Assembly (NCBI RefSeq): GCF_029227915.1
Contig: NC_079881.1
Location: 1,922,001 to 1,986,000 of the forward strand
Origin: Hydractinia symbiolongicarpus
Lineage: Eukaryota > Cnidaria > Hydrozoa > Anthoathecata > Hydractiniidae
Reading direction: 5' to 3'
Length of the DNA stretch: 64,000 nt
Part shown: piece after piece, positions 11,820 through 25,371 of the stretch
Position numbering within the stretch: the first letter of the stretch is position 1
Layout of the letters: the number at the start of each line of letters is the position of its first letter
Position numbers and translations under genes: made by a program
Notes under the pieces: generated by a model
Databases searched by the model: none
Seen by the model: only the letters and a program-made list of their open reading frames with translations
Told to the model about the DNA's origin: nothing

Positions 11820-14100
11820 AAGTATACAAAGAAAGTACCCAGGGAGTAAACTCATTTCCCGAACGATTTTTTAAATTATTTTTTCACCACTAAAACGCAT
11901 GAGACCTGTAGTTTTCAGAAATGTTTTCATTTTTGATGAGACGCTTAATGAAAGTGGTTTAATCGCCGGCAAACGAAAACCCGCGATTACCCGTAAATCC
12001 CGGGCTTGGCCCGTATAGTCGAATGTATACAAAGAAAGTACCCTGTGAGTAAACTCATTTCCAAAACTATTTTTAAAGTATCTTTTCACCACTAAAACGC
12101 ATGAGACTTGTAGTTTCCAAAAATGTTTTCATTTTTGATGGGACTCTGAATAAAAGAAGTTTAATTGCCGGCAAACGAAAACCCGCCATTTCCCGTAAAC
12201 CCCGGACTCGGCCCATATAGTCAAAAGTATACAAAGAAATTATCCAGGGAGTAAACTCATTTCCAAAACGATTTTTTAAATTATATTTTCACCACTAAAA
12301 CGCATGAGACTTGTAGTTTTCAAAAATGTTTTCATTTTTGATGAGACGCTGAATAAAAGAAGTTTAATCGCCGGCAAACGAAAACCTGCGATTTCCCGTA
12401 AATCCCGGACTCGGCCCGTATAGTCAAAAGTATACAAAGAAAGTACCCAGGGAGTAAACTCATTTCCCGAACGATTTTTTAAATTATTATTTCACCACTA
12501 AAGCCAATGAGACTTGTAGTTTTTAAAAATGTTTTCATTTTTGATGAGACGCTGAATAAAAGAAGTTTAATCGCCGGCAAACGAAAACCCGCGACTTCCC
12601 GTAAATCCCGGACTCGGCCCGTATAGTCAAAAGTGTACAAAGAAAGTACCCAGGGAGTAAACTCATTTCCCGAACGATTTTTTAAATTATTTTTTCACCA
12701 CTAAAACGCATGAGACTTGTAGTTTTCAGAAATGTTTTCATTTTTGATGAGACGCTTAATGAAAGTGGTTTAATTGCCGGCAAACAAAAACCTGCGATTT
12801 CCCGTAAATCCCGGGTTTGGCCCGTAAAGTCGAATGTATACAAAGAAAGTATCCAGGGAGTAAACTCATTTTCCGAACGATTTTTTAAATTATTATTTAA
12901 CCACTAAAGCCCATGAGACTTGTAGTTTTTAAAAATGTTTTCATTTTTGATGAGACGCTGAATAAAAGAAGTTTAATCGCCGGGAAACGAAAACCCGCGA
13001 CTTCCCGTAAATCCCCGACTTGGCCCGTATAGTCAAAAGTATACAAAAAAAGTACCCAGGGAGTAAACTCATTTCCCGAACGATTTTTTAAATTATTTTT
13101 TCACCACTAAAACGCATGAGACCTGTAATTTTCAGAAATGTTTTCATTTTTGATGAGACGCCTAATGAAAGTGGTTTAATCGCCGGCAAACGAAAACCCG
13201 CGATTACCCGTAAATCCCGGGCTTGGCCCGTATAGTCGAATGTATACAAAGAAAGTACCCTGTGAGGAAACTCATTTCCAAAACGATTTTTTAAAGTATC
13301 TTTTCACCACTAAAACGCATGAGACTTGTAGTTTTTAAAAATGTTTTCATTTTTGATGAGACGCTGAATAAAAGAAGTTTAATTGCCGGCAAACGAAAAA
13401 CCGCCATTTCCCGTAAACCCCGGACTCGACCAAATATAGTCAAAAGTATACAAAGAAAGTACCCAGGGAGTAAACTCATTTCCAAAACGATTTTTTAAAT
13501 TATATTTTCACCACTAAAACGCATGAGACTTGTAGTTTTCCAAAATGTTTTCATTTTTGATGAGACGCTGAAGAAAAGAAGTTTAACCGCCGGCAAACGA
13601 AAACCTGCGATTTCCCGTAAATCCCGGACTCGGCCCGTATAGTCAAAAGTGTTCAAAGAAAGTACCCAGGGAGTAAACTCATTTCCCGAACGATTTTTAA
13701 AATTATTTTTTTACCACTAAAACGCATGAGACTTGTAGTTTTCAGAAATGTTTTCATTTTTGATGAGACGCTTAATGAAAGTGGTTTAATCGCCGGCAAA
13801 CGAAAACCTGCGATTTCCCGTAAATCCCGGGCTTGGCCCGTATAGTGGAATGTATACAAAGAAAGTATCCAGGGAGAAAACTCATTTCCCGAACGATTTT
13901 TTAAATTATTATTTAACCACTAAAGCCCATGAGACTTGTAGTTTTTAAAAATGTTTTCATTTTTGATGAGACGCTGAATAAAAGAAGTTTAATCGCCGGG
14001 AAACGAAAACCCGCGACTTCCCGTAAATCCCCGACTCGGCCCGTATAGTCAAAAGTATACAAAGAAAGTACCCAGGGAGTAAACTCATTTCCCGAACGAT
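11820..14100. repeat. X-Y block, copy 1
   Basis: The block is marked by GATGGGACTCTG near 12137, GTAAAGTCG near 12824, CCCCGACTTGG near 13013, ACAAAAAAAG near 13042, CTGTGAGGAAAC near 13260, CTGAAGAAAAG near 13568 and GTGTTCAAAG near 13649. It recurs at offset 4264 bp (21 monomers plus 1) as 16084-18363. Scattered single-base differences were seen, for example AAATTATCC at 12238 against AAAGTATCC at 16502. Confidence 0.8.
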
Positions 14101-14345
14101 TTTTTAAATTATAATTTCACCACTAAAGCCCATGAGACTTGTAGTTTTTAAAAATGTTTTCATTTTTGATGAGACGCTGAATAAAAGGAGTTTAATCGCC
14201 GGCAAACGAAATCCCGCGACTTCCCGTAAATCCCCGACTCGGCCCATATAGTCAAAAGTATACAAAGAAAGTACCCAGGGAGTAAACTCATTTCCCGAAC
14301 GATTTTTTAAATTATTTTTTCACCACTAAAACGCATGAGACCTGT
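13045..14345. repeat. Y block, first tandem copy (offset 1828 bp)
   Basis: This roughly 1.3 kb segment recurs at 14873-16173, an offset of 1828 bp (nine monomers plus 1). Shared rare markers include CTGTAATTTTCAG, GACGCCTAATG, CGACCAAATATAG, AATTATAATTTC, AAAAGGAG and GAAATCCCGCG. The copies separate near 14345/16173, where one reads TTTTTAGAAATG and the other TTTTCAGAAATG. Confidence 0.78.
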
Positions 14346-14872
14346 AGTTTTTAGAAATGTTTTCATTTTTGATGAGACGCTTAATGAAAGTGGTTTAATC
14401 GCCGGCAAACGAAAACCCGCCATTTCCCGTAAACCCCGGACTCGGCCCATATAGTCAAAAGTATACAAAGAAAGTATCCAGGGAGTAAACTCATTTCCAA
14501 AACGATTTTTTAAATTATATTTTCACCACTAAAACGCATGAGACTTGTAGTTTTCAAAAATGTTTTCATTTTTGATGAGACGCTGAATAAAAGAATTTTA
14601 ATCGCCGGCAAACGAAAACCTGCGATTTCCCGTAAATCCCGGACTCGGCCCGTATAGTCAAAAGTATACAAAGAAAGTACCCAGGGAGTAAACTCATTTC
14701 CCGAACGATTTTTTAAATTATTATTTCACCACTAAAGCCAATGAGACTTGTAGTTTTTAAAAATGTTTTCATTTTTGATGAGACGCTGAATAAAAGAAGT
14801 TTAATCGCCGGCAAACGAAAACCCGCGACTTCCCGTAAATCCCGGACTCGGCCCGTATAGTCAAAAGTGTAC
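14345..14872. repeat. Partial X segment between two Y copies
   Basis: The order CCCGCCATTTCCC with CCCATATAG, then AAATTATATTTTC, then CCTGCGATTTCCC, then AAGCCAATGAG matches the middle of X (about 12180-12700). This makes the local order X Y x Y X Y and shows that partial copies were inserted by exchange at monomer boundaries. Confidence 0.65.
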
Positions 14873-16173
14873 AAAGAAAGTACCCAGGGAGTAAACTCAT
14901 TTCCCGAACGATTTTTTAAATTATTTTTTCACCACTAAAACGCATGAGACCTGTAATTTTCAGAAATGTTTTCATTTTTGATGAGACGCCTAATGAAAGT
15001 GGTTTAATCGCCGGCAAACGAAAACCCGCGATTACCCGTAAATCCCGGGCTTGGCCCGTATAGTCGAATGTATACAAAGAAAGTACCCTGTGAGGAAACT
15101 CATTTCCAAAACGATTTTTTAAAGTATCTTTTCACCACTAAAACGCATGAGACTTGTAGTTTTTAAAAATGTTTTCATTTTTGATGAGACGCTGAATAAA
15201 AGAAGTTTAATTGCCGGCAAACGAAAAACCGCCATTTCCCGTAAACCCCGGACTCGACCAAATATAGTCAAAAGTATACAAAGAAAGTACCCAGGGAGTA
15301 AACTCATTTCCAAAACGATTTTTTAAATTATATTTTCACCACTAAAACGCATGAGACTTGTAGTTTTCCAAAATGTTTTCATTTTTGATGAGACGCTGAA
15401 GAAAAGAAGTTTAACCGCCGGCAAACGAAAACCTGCGATTTCCCGTAAATCCCGGACTCGGCCCGTATAGTCAAAAGTGTTCAAAGAAAGTACCCAGGGA
15501 GTAAACTCATTTCCCGAACGATTTTTAAAATTATTTTTTTACCACTAAAACGCATGAGACTTGTAGTTTTCAGAAATGTTTTCATTTTTGATGAGACGCT
15601 TAATGAAAGTGGTTTAATCGCCGGCAAACGAAAACCTGCGATTTCCCGTAAATCCCGGGCTTGGCCCGTATAGTGGAATGTATACAAAGAAAGTATCCAG
15701 GGAGAAAACTCATTTCCCGAACGATTTTTTAAATTATTATTTAACCACTAAAGCCCATGAGACTTGTAGTTTTTAAAAATGTTTTCATTTTTGATGAGAC
15801 GCTGAATAAAAGAAGTTTAATCGCCGGGAAACGAAAACCCGCGACTTCCCGTAAATCCCCGACTCGGCCCGTATAGTCAAAAGTATACAAAGAAAGTACC
15901 CAGGGAGTAAACTCATTTCCCGAACGATTTTTTAAATTATAATTTCACCACTAAAGCCCATGAGACTTGTAGTTTTTAAAAATGTTTTCATTTTTGATGA
16001 GACGCTGAATAAAAGGAGTTTAATCGCCGGCAAACGAAATCCCGCGACTTCCCGTAAATCCCCGACTCGGCCCATATAGTCAAAAGTATACAAAGAAAGT
16101 ACCCAGGGAGTAAACTCATTTCCCGAACGATTTTTTAAATTATTTTTTCACCACTAAAACGCATGAGACCTGT
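14873..16173. repeat. Y block, second copy
   Basis: Copy of 13045-14345, including the rare CGACCAAATATAG string with its one-base insertion. The third Y copy after 17310 has CGACCCATATAG instead, so the first two copies are closer to each other than to the third. Confidence 0.78.
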
Positions 16174-18363
16174 AGTTTTCAGAAATGTTTTCATTTTTGA
16201 TGAGACGCTTAATGAAAGTGGTTTAATCGCCGGCAAACGAAAACCCGCGATTACCCGTAAATCCCGGGCTTGGCCCGTATAGTCGAATGTATACAAAGAA
16301 AGTACCCTGTGAGTAAACTCATTTCCAAAACTATTTTTAAAGTATCTTTTCACCACTAAAACGCATGAGACTTGTAGTTTCCAAAAATGTTTTCATTTTT
16401 GATGGGACTCTGAATAAAAGAAGTTTAATTGCCGGCAAACGAAAACCCGCCATTTCCCGTAAACCCCGGACTCGGCCCATATAGTCAAAAGTATACAAAG
16501 AAAGTATCCAGGGAGTAAACTCATTTCCAAAACGATTTTTTAAATTATATTTTCACCACTAAAACGCATGAGACTTGTAGTTTTCAAAAATGTTTTCATT
16601 TTTGATGAGACGCTGAATAAAAGAAGTTTAATCGCCGGCAAACGAAAACCTGCGATTTCCCGTAAATCCCGGACTCGGCCCGTATAGTCAAAAGTATACA
16701 AAGAAAGTACCCAGGGAGTAAACTCATTTCCCGAACGATTTTTTAAATTATTATTTCACCACTAAAGCCAATGAGACTTGTAGTTTTTAAAAATGTTTTC
16801 ATTTTTGATGAGACGCTGAATAAAAGAGGTTTAATCGCCGGCAAACGAAAACCCGCGACTTCCCGTAAATCCCGGACTCGGCCCGTATAGTCAAAAGTGT
16901 ACAAAGAAAGTACCCAGGGAGTAAACTCATTTCCCGAACGATTTTTTAAATTATTTTTTCACCACTAAAACGCATGAGACTTGTAGTTTTCAGAAATGTT
17001 TTCATTTTTGATGAGACGCTTAATGAAAGTGGTTTAATTGCCGGCAAACAAAAACCTGCGATTTCCCGTAAATCCCGGGTTTGGCCCGTAAAGTCGAATG
17101 TATACAAAGAAAGTATCCAGGGAGTAAACTCATTTTCCGAACGATTTTTTAAATTATTATTTAACCACTAAAGCCCATGAGACTTGTAGTTTTTAAAAAT
17201 GTTTTCATTTTTGATGAGACGCTGAATAAAAGAAGTTTAATCGCCGGGAAACGAAAACCCGCGACTTCCCGTAAATCCCCGACTTGGCCCGTATAGTCAA
17301 AAGTATACAAAAAAAGTACCCAGGGAGTAAACTCATTTCCCGAACGATTTTTTAAATTATTTTTTCACCACTAAAACGCATGAGACCTGTAATTTTCAGA
17401 AATGTTTTCATTTTTGATGAGACGCCTAATGAAAGTGGTTTAATCGCCGGCAAACGAAAACCCGCGATTACCCGTAAATCCCGGGCTTGGCCCGTATAGT
17501 CGAATGTATACAAAGGAAGTACCCTGTGAGGAAACTCATTTCCAAAACGATTTTTTAAAGTATCTTTTCACCACTAAAACGCATGAGACTTGTAGTTTTT
17601 AAAAATGTTTTCATTTTTGATGAGACGCTGAATAAAAGAAGTTTAATTGCCGGCAAACGAAAAACCGCCATTTCCCGTAAAGCCCGGACTCGACCCATAT
17701 AGTCAAAAGTATACAAAGAAAGTACCCAGGGAGTAAACTCATTTCCAAAACGATTTTTTAAATTATATTTTCACCACTAAAACGCATGAGACTTGTAGTT
17801 TTCCAAAATGTTTTCATTTTTGATGAGACGCTGAAGAAAAGAAGTTTAACCGCCGGCAAACGAAAACCTGCGATTTCCCGTAAATCCCGGACTCGGCCCG
17901 TATAGTCAAAAGTGTTCAAAGAAAGTACCCAGGGAGTAAACTCATTTCCCGAACGATTTTTAAAATTATTTTTTCACCACTAAAACGCATGAGACTTGTA
18001 GTTTTCAGAAATGTTTTCATTTTTGATGAGACGCTTAATGAAAGTGGTTTAATCGCCGGCAAACGAAAACCTGCGATTTCCCGTAAATCCCGGGCTTGGC
18101 CCGTATAGTGGAATGTATACAAAGAAAGTATCCAGGGAGAAAACTCATTTCCCGAACGATTTTTTAAATTATTATTTAACCACTAAAGCCCATGAGACTT
18201 GTAGTTTTTAAAAATGTTTTCATTTTTGATGAGACGCTGAATAAAAGAAGTTTAATCGCCGGGAAACGAAAACCCGCGACTTCCCGTAAATCCCCGACTC
18301 GGCCCGTATAGTCAAAAGTATACAAAGAAAGTACCCAGGGAGTAAACTCATTTCCCGAACGAT
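16084..18363. repeat. X-Y block, copy 2
   Basis: Copy of 11820-14100 at offset 4264 bp. After about 18363 it continues with CTGTAATTTTCAG and CATTTTGATGAG (one T lost) while copy 1 continues with AATTATAATTTC, marking the end of the shared segment. Confidence 0.78.
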
Positions 18364-19383
18364 TTTTTAAATTATTTTTTCACCACTAAAACGCATGAGA
18401 CCTGTAATTTTCAGAAATGTTTTCATTTTGATGAGACGCTTAATGAAAGTGGTTTAATCGCCGGCAAACGAAAACCCGCGATTACCCGTAAATCCCGGGC
18501 TTGGCCCGTATAGTCGAATGTATACAAAGAAAGTACCCTGTGAGTAAACTCATTTCCAAAACGATTTTTTAAAGTATCTTTTCACCACTAAAACGCATGA
18601 GACTTGTAGTTTTTAAAAATGTTTTCATTTTTGATGAGACGCTGAATAAAAGACGTTTAATCGCGGGCAAACGAAAACCCGCGACTTCATGTAAATCCCG
18701 GACTCGGCACGTATAGTCAAAAGTGTACAAAGAAAGTACCTAGGGAGTAAACTCATTTCCCGAACGATTTTTTAAATTATTTTTTCACCACTAAAGCCAA
18801 TGAGACTTGTAGTTTTTGAAAATGTTTTCATTTTTGATGAGACGCTGAATAAAAGAAGTTTAATCGCTGGCAAACGAAAACCCGCGACTTCCCGTAAATC
18901 CCCGACTCGGCCCGTATAGTCAAAAGTATACAAAAAAAGTACCCAGGGAGTAAACTCATTTGCCGAACGATTTTTTAAATTATTTTTTCACCACTAAAAC
19001 GCATGAGACCTGTAGTTTTCAGAAATGTTTTCATTTTTGATGAGACGCTTAATGAAAGTGGTTTAATCGCCGGCAAACCAAAAACCCGCGATTGCCCGTA
19101 AATCCCGGGCTTGGCCCGGGTAGTCGAATGTATACAAAGAAAGTACCCTGTGAGTAAACTCATTTCCAAAACGATTTTTTAAAGTATCTTTTCACCACTA
19201 AAACGCATGAGACTTGTAGTTTTCAAAAATGTTTTCATTTTTGATGAGACGCTGAATAAAAGAAGTTTAACCGCCGGCAAACGAAAACCTGCGATTTCCC
19301 GTAAATCCCGGGCTCGGCCCGTATAGTCAAAAGTATACAAAGAAAGTACCCTGTGAGTAAACTCATTTCCAAAACGATTTTTT
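18364..19383. repeat. Satellite monomers linking the X-Y and 3449-bp blocks
   Basis: Standard units related to the 9.3-10.0 kb region: TAATCGCGGG occurs near 18660 and CCCGGGTAGTCG near 19115. The stretch therefore combines monomer types of the seven-monomer block with those of X-Y. No other sequence was seen. Confidence 0.6.
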
Positions 19384-21922
19384 AAATTATTTTTTCACCA
19401 CTAAAACGCATGAGACCTGTAGTTTTCAGAAATGTTTTCATTTTTGATGAGACGCTTAATGAAAGTGGTTTAATCGCCGGCAAACGAACACCCGCGATTA
19501 CCCGTAAATCCCGGGCTTGGCCCATATAGTCGAATGTATACAAAGAAAGTACCCTGTGAGTAAGCTCATTTCCAAAACGATTTTTTAAAGTATCTTTTCA
19601 CCACTAAAACGCATGAGACTTGTAGTTTTCAAAAATGTTTTCATTTTTGATGAGACGCTGAATAAAAGAAGTTTAATCGCCGGCAAACGAAAACCCGCCA
19701 TTTCCCGTAAACCCCGGACTCGGCCCGTATAGTGAAAAGTATACAAAGAAAGTACCCTGTGAGTAAACTCATTTCCAAAACGATTTTTTAAATTATTTTT
19801 TAACCACTAAAACGCATGAGACTTGTAGTTTTCAAAAATGTTTTTATTTTTGATGAGACGCTGAATAAAAGAAGTTTAATCGCCGGCAAACGAAAACCTG
19901 CGATTTCCCGTAAATCCCGGACTCGGCCCGTATAGTCAAAAGTATACAAAGAAAGTACCCAGGGAGTAAACTCATTTTCCGAACGATTTTTTAAAATATT
20001 ATTTCACCACTAAAGCCCATGAGACTTGTAGTTTTTAAAAATGTTTTCATTTTTGATAAGACGCTGAATAAAAGAAGTTTAATCGCCGGCAAACGAAAAC
20101 CCGCGACTTCCCGTAAATCCCGGACTCGGCCGTATAGTCAAAAGTGTACAAAGAAAGTACCCAGGGAGTAAACTCATTTCCCGAACGATTTTTTAAATTA
20201 TTTTTTCACCACTAAAACGCATGAGACTTGTAGTTTTCAGAAATGTTTTCATTTTTGATGAGACGCTTAATGAAAGTGGTTTAATCGCCGGCAAACGAAA
20301 ACCCGCGATTTCCCGTAAATCCCGGGCTTGGCCCGTATAGTCAAAAGTGTACAAAGAAAGTACCCAGGGAGTAAACTCATTTCCCGAACGATTTTTTAAA
20401 TTATTATTTCACCACTAAAGCCCATGAGACTTGTAGTTTTAAAAAATGTTTTCATTTTTGATGAGACGCTGAATAAAAGACGTTTAATCGCGGGCAAACG
20501 AAAACCCGCGACTTCATGTAAATCCCGGACTCGGCACGTATAGTCAAAAGTGTACAAAGAAAGTACGCAGGGAGTAAACTCATTTCCCGAACGATTTTTT
20601 AAATTATTTTTTCACCACTAAAACGCAAGAGACCTGTAGTTTTCAGAAATGTTTTCATTTTTGATGAGACGCTTAATGAAAGTGGTTTAATCGCCGGCAA
20701 ACGAAAACCCGCGACTTCACGTAAATCCCCGACTCAGCCCGTATAGTCAAAAGTATACAAAGAAAGTACCCAGGGAGTAAACTCATTTGCCGAACGATTT
20801 TTTAAATTATTTTTTCACCACTAAAACGCAAGAGACCTGTAGTTTTCAGAAATGTTTTCATTTTTGATGAGACGCTTAATGAAAGTGGTTTAATCGCCGG
20901 CAAACCAAAAACCCGCGATTGCCCGTAAATCCCGGGCTTGGCCCGGGTAGTCGAATGTATACAAAGAAAGTACCCTGTGAGTAATCTCATTTCCAAAACG
21001 ATTTTTTAAAGTATCTTTTCACCACTAAAACGCATGAGACTTGTAGTTTTCAAAAATGTTTTCATTTTTGATGAGACGCTGAATAAAAGAAGTTTAACCG
21101 CCGGCAAACGAAAACCTGCGATTTCCCGTAAATCCCGGGCTCAGCCCGTATAGTCAAAAGTATACAAAGAAAGTACCCAGGGAGAAACTCATTTGCCGAA
21201 TGATTTTTTAAATTATTTTTTCACCACTAAAACGCATGAGACCTGTAGTTTTCAGAAATGTTTTCATTTTTGATGAGACGCTTAATGAAAGTGGTTTAAT
21301 CGCCGGCAAACGAAAACCTGCGATTACCCGTAAATCCCGGGCTTGGCCCGTATAGTCGAATGTATACAGAGAAAGTACCCTGTGAGTAAACTCATTTCCA
21401 AAACGATTTTCTAAAGTATCTTTTCACCACTAAAACGCATGAGACTTGTAGTTTTCAAAAATGTTTTCATTTTTGATGAGACGCTGAATAAAAGAAGTTT
21501 AATCGCCGGCAAACGAAAACCTGCGATTTCCCGTAAATCCCGGACTCGGCACGTATAGTCAAAAGTATACAAAGAAAGTACCCAGGGAGTAAACTCATTT
21601 CCCGAACGATTTTTTAAATTATTATTTCACCACTAAAGCCCATGAGACTTGTAGTTTTTAAAAATGTTTTCATTTTTGATGAGACGCTGAATAAAAGGAG
21701 TTTAATCGCCGGCAAACGAAAACCCGCGACTTCCCGTAAATCCCCGACTCGGCCCATATAGTCAAAAGTATACAAAGAAAGTACCCAGGGAGTAAACTCA
21801 TTTCCCGAACGATTTTTCAAATTATTTTTTCACCACTAAAACGCATGAGACCTGTAGTTTTCAGAAATGTTTTCATTTTTGATGAGACGCTTAATGAAAG
21901 TGGTTTAATCGCCGGCAAACGA
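19384..21922. repeat. 2.5-kb block, copy 1 (offset 3449 bp)
   Basis: Matches 22833-25371. Paired rare markers are AGTGAAAAGT at 19731 and 23180, GTTTTTATTTTTG, TTTTTTAACCAC, ACTCGGCCGTATAG (one C lost), CCCGGGTAGTCG, GTAATCTCATT and GAGAAACTCATTTGCCGAATG. The offset is 17 monomers minus 2 bp. It ends where 21923 reads GAACACCC and 25372 reads GAAAACCC. Confidence 0.8.
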
Positions 21923-21999
21923 ACACCCGCGATTACCCGTAAATCCCGGGCTTGGCCCATATAGTCGAATGTATACAAAGAAAGTACCCTGTGAGTAAG
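20986..21999. repeat. 1014-bp tandem duplication, copy 1
   Basis: This copy is five monomers minus 1 bp. It begins just after the base that differs between GTAATCTC (20985) and GTAAGCTC (21999). Shared markers with copy 2 are the CCGGGCTCAGCCCG variant, a one-base loss in GGGAGAAACTC, CCGAATGATTT, ATACAGAG, GATTTTCTAAAG and AAAAGGAG. Only a few differences were seen, for example ATCACCGGC at 22517 and ATGCCGGAC at 22552 in copy 2. Confidence 0.85.
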
Positions 22000-23120
22000 C
22001 TCATTTCCAAAACGATTTTTTAAAGTATCTTTTCACCACTAAAACGCATGAGACTTGTAGTTTTCAAAAATGTTTTCATTTTTGATGAGACGCTGAATAA
22101 AAGAAGTTTAACCGCCGGCAAACGAAAACCTGCGATTTCCCGTAAATCCCGGGCTCAGCCCGTATAGTCAAAAGTATACAAAGAAAGTACCCAGGGAGAA
22201 ACTCATTTGCCGAATGATTTTTTAAATTATTTTTTCACCACTAAAACGCATGAGACCTGTAGTTTTCAGAAATGTTTTCATTTTTGATGAGACGCTTAAT
22301 GAAAGTGGTTTAATCGCCGGCAAACGAAAACCTGCGATTACCCGTAAATCCTGGGCTTGGCCCGTATAGTCGAATGTATACAGAGAAAGTACCCTGTGAG
22401 TAAACTCATTTCCAAAACGATTTTCTAAAGTATCTTTTCACCACTAAAACGCATGAGACTTGTAGTTTTCAAAAATGTTTTCATTTTTGATGAGACGCTG
22501 AATAAAAGAAGTTTAATCACCGGCAAACGAAAACCTGCGATTTCCCGTAAATGCCGGACTCGGCACGTATAGTCAAAAGTATACAAAGAAAGTACCCAGG
22601 GAGTAAACTCATTTCCCGAACGATTTTTTAAATTATTATTTCACCACTAAAGCCCATGAGACTTGTAGTTTTTAAAAATGTTTTCATTTTTGATGAGACG
22701 CTGAATAAAAGGAGTTTAATCGCCGGCAAACGAAAACCCGCGACTTCCCGTAAATCCCCGACTCGGCCCATATAGTCAAAAGTATACAAAGAAAGTACCC
22801 AGGGAGTAAACTCATTTCCCGAACGATTTTTCAAATTATTTTTTCACCACTAAAACGCATGAGACCTGTAGTTTTCAGAAATGTTTTCATTTTTGATGAG
22901 ACGCTTAATGAAAGTGGTTTAATCGCCGGCAAACGAACACCCGCGATTACCCGTAAATCCCGGGCTTGGCCCATATAGTCGAATGTATACAAAGAAAGTA
23001 CCCTGTGAGTAAGCTCATTTCCAAAACGATTTTTTAAAGTATCTTTTCACCACTAAAACGCATGAGACTTGTAGTTTTCAAAAATGTTTTCATTTTTGAT
23101 GAGACGCTGAATAAAAGAAG
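22000..23120. repeat. 1014-bp tandem duplication, copy 2
   Basis: Direct continuation of copy 1. Similarity extends past one full period to about 23120, where TTTAATCGCC replaces TTTAACCGCC. It is the source or product of the unit also found at 24450-25260 in the 3449-bp copy. Confidence 0.85.
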
Positions 23121-25371
23121 TTTAATCGCCGGCAAACGAAAACCCGCCATTTCCCGTAAACCCCGGACTCGGCCCGTATAGTGAAAAGTATACAAAGAAA
23201 GTACCCTGTGAGTAAACTCATTTCCAAAACGATTTTTTAAATTATTTTTTAACCACTAAAACGCATGAGACTTGTAGTTTTCAAAAATGTTTTTATTTTT
23301 GATGAGACGCTGAATAAAAGAAGTTTAATCGCCGTCAAACGAAAACCTGCGATTTCCCGTAAATCCCGGACTCGGCCCGTATAGTCAAAAGTATACAAAG
23401 AAAGTACCCAGGGAGTAAACTCATTTTTCGAACGATTTTTTAAAATATTATTTCACCACTAAAGCCCATGAGACTTGTAGTTTTTAAAAATGTTTTCATT
23501 TTTGATGAGACGCTGAATAAAAGAAGTTTAATCGCCGGCAAACGAAAACCCGCGACTTCCCGTAAATCCCGGACTCGGCCGTATAGTCAAAAGTGTACAA
23601 AGAAAGTACCCAGGGAGTAAACTCATTTCCCGAACGATTTTTTAAATTATTTTTTCACCACTAAAACGCATGAGACTTGTAGTTTTCAGAAATTTTTTCA
23701 TTTTTGATGAGACGCTTAATGAAAGTGGTTTAATCGCCGGCAAACGAAAACCCGCGATTTCCCGTAAATCCCGGGCTTGGCCCGTATAGTCAAAAGTGTA
23801 CAAAGAAAGTACCCAGGGAGTAAACTCATTTCCCGAACGATTTTTTAAACTATTATTTCACCACTAAAGCCCATGACACTTGTAGTTTTAAAAAATGTTT
23901 TCATTTTTGATGAGACGCTGAATAAAAGACGTTTAATCGCGGGCAAACGAAAACCCGCGACTTCATGTAAATCCCGGACTCGGCACGTATAGTCAAAAGT
24001 GTACAAAGAAAGTACCCAGGGAGTAAACTCATTTCCCGAACGATTTTTTAAATTATTTTTTCACCACTAAAACGCATGAGACTTGTAGTTTTCAGAAATG
24101 TTTTCATTTTTGATGAGACGCTTAATGAAAGTGGTTTAATCGCCGGCAAACGAAAACCCGCGACTTCCCGTAAATCCCCGACTCGGCCCGTATAGTCAAA
24201 AGTATACAAAGAAAGTACCCAGGGAGTAAACTCATTTGCCGAACGATTTTTTAAATTATTTTTTCACCACTAAAACGCAAGAGACCTGTAGTTTTCAGAA
24301 ATGTTTTCATTTTTGATGAGACGCTTAATGAAAGTGGTTTAATCGCCGGCAAACCAAAAACCCGCGATTGCCCGTAAATCCCGGGCTTGGCCCGGGTAGT
24401 CGAATGTATACAAAGAAAGTACCCTGTAAGTAATCTCATTTCCAAAACGATATTTTAAAGTATCTTTTCACCACTAAAACGCATGAGACTTGTAGTTTTC
24501 AAAAATGTTTTCATTTTTGATGAGACGCTGAATAAAAGAAGTTTAACCGCCGGCAAACGAAAACCTGCGATTTCCCGTAAATCCCGGGCTCAGCCCGTAT
24601 AGTCAAAAGTATACAAAGAAAGTACCCAGGGAGAAACTCATTTGCCGAATGATTTTTTAAATTATTTTTTCACCACTAAAACGCATGAGACCTGTAGTTT
24701 TCAGAAATGTTTTCATTTTTGATGAGACGCTTAATGAAAGTGGTTTAATCGCCGGCAAACGAAAACCTGCGATTACCCGTAAATCCCGGGCTTGGCCCGT
24801 ATAGTCGAATGTATACAGAGAAAGTACCCTGTGAGTAAACTCATTTCAAAAACGATTTTCTAAAGTATCTTTTCACCACTAAAACGCATGAGACTTGTAG
24901 TTTTTAAAAATGTTTTCATTTTTGATGAGACGCTGAATAAAAGAAGTTTAATCGCCGGCAAACGAAAACCTGCGATTTCCCGTAAATCCCGGACTCGGCA
25001 CGTATAGTCAAAAGTATACAAAGAAAGTACCCAGGGAGTAAACTCATTTCCCGAACGATTTTTTAAATTATTATTTCACCACTAAAGCCCATGAGACTTG
25101 TAGTTTTTAAAAATGTTTTCATTTTTGATGAGACGCTGAATAAAAGGAGTTTAATCGCCGGCAAACGAAAACCCGCGACTTCCCGTAAATCCCCGACTCA
25201 GCCCATATAGTCAAAAGTATACAAAGAAAGTACCCAGGGAGTAAACTCATTTCCCGAACGATTTTTCAAATTATTTTTTCACCACTAAAACGCATGAGAC
25301 CTGTAGTTTTCAGAAATGTTTTCATTTTTGATGAGACGCTTAATGAAAGTGGTTTAATCGCCGGCAAACGA
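22833..25371. repeat. 2.5-kb block, copy 2 (offset 3449 bp)
   Basis: Copy of 19384-21922 with scattered private changes, for example CGCCGTCAAACG near 23332, AATTTTTTCATT near 23690, CCATGACACTTG near 23871 and CGATATTTTAAAG near 24448. It leads directly into the third X-Y copy. Confidence 0.8.
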
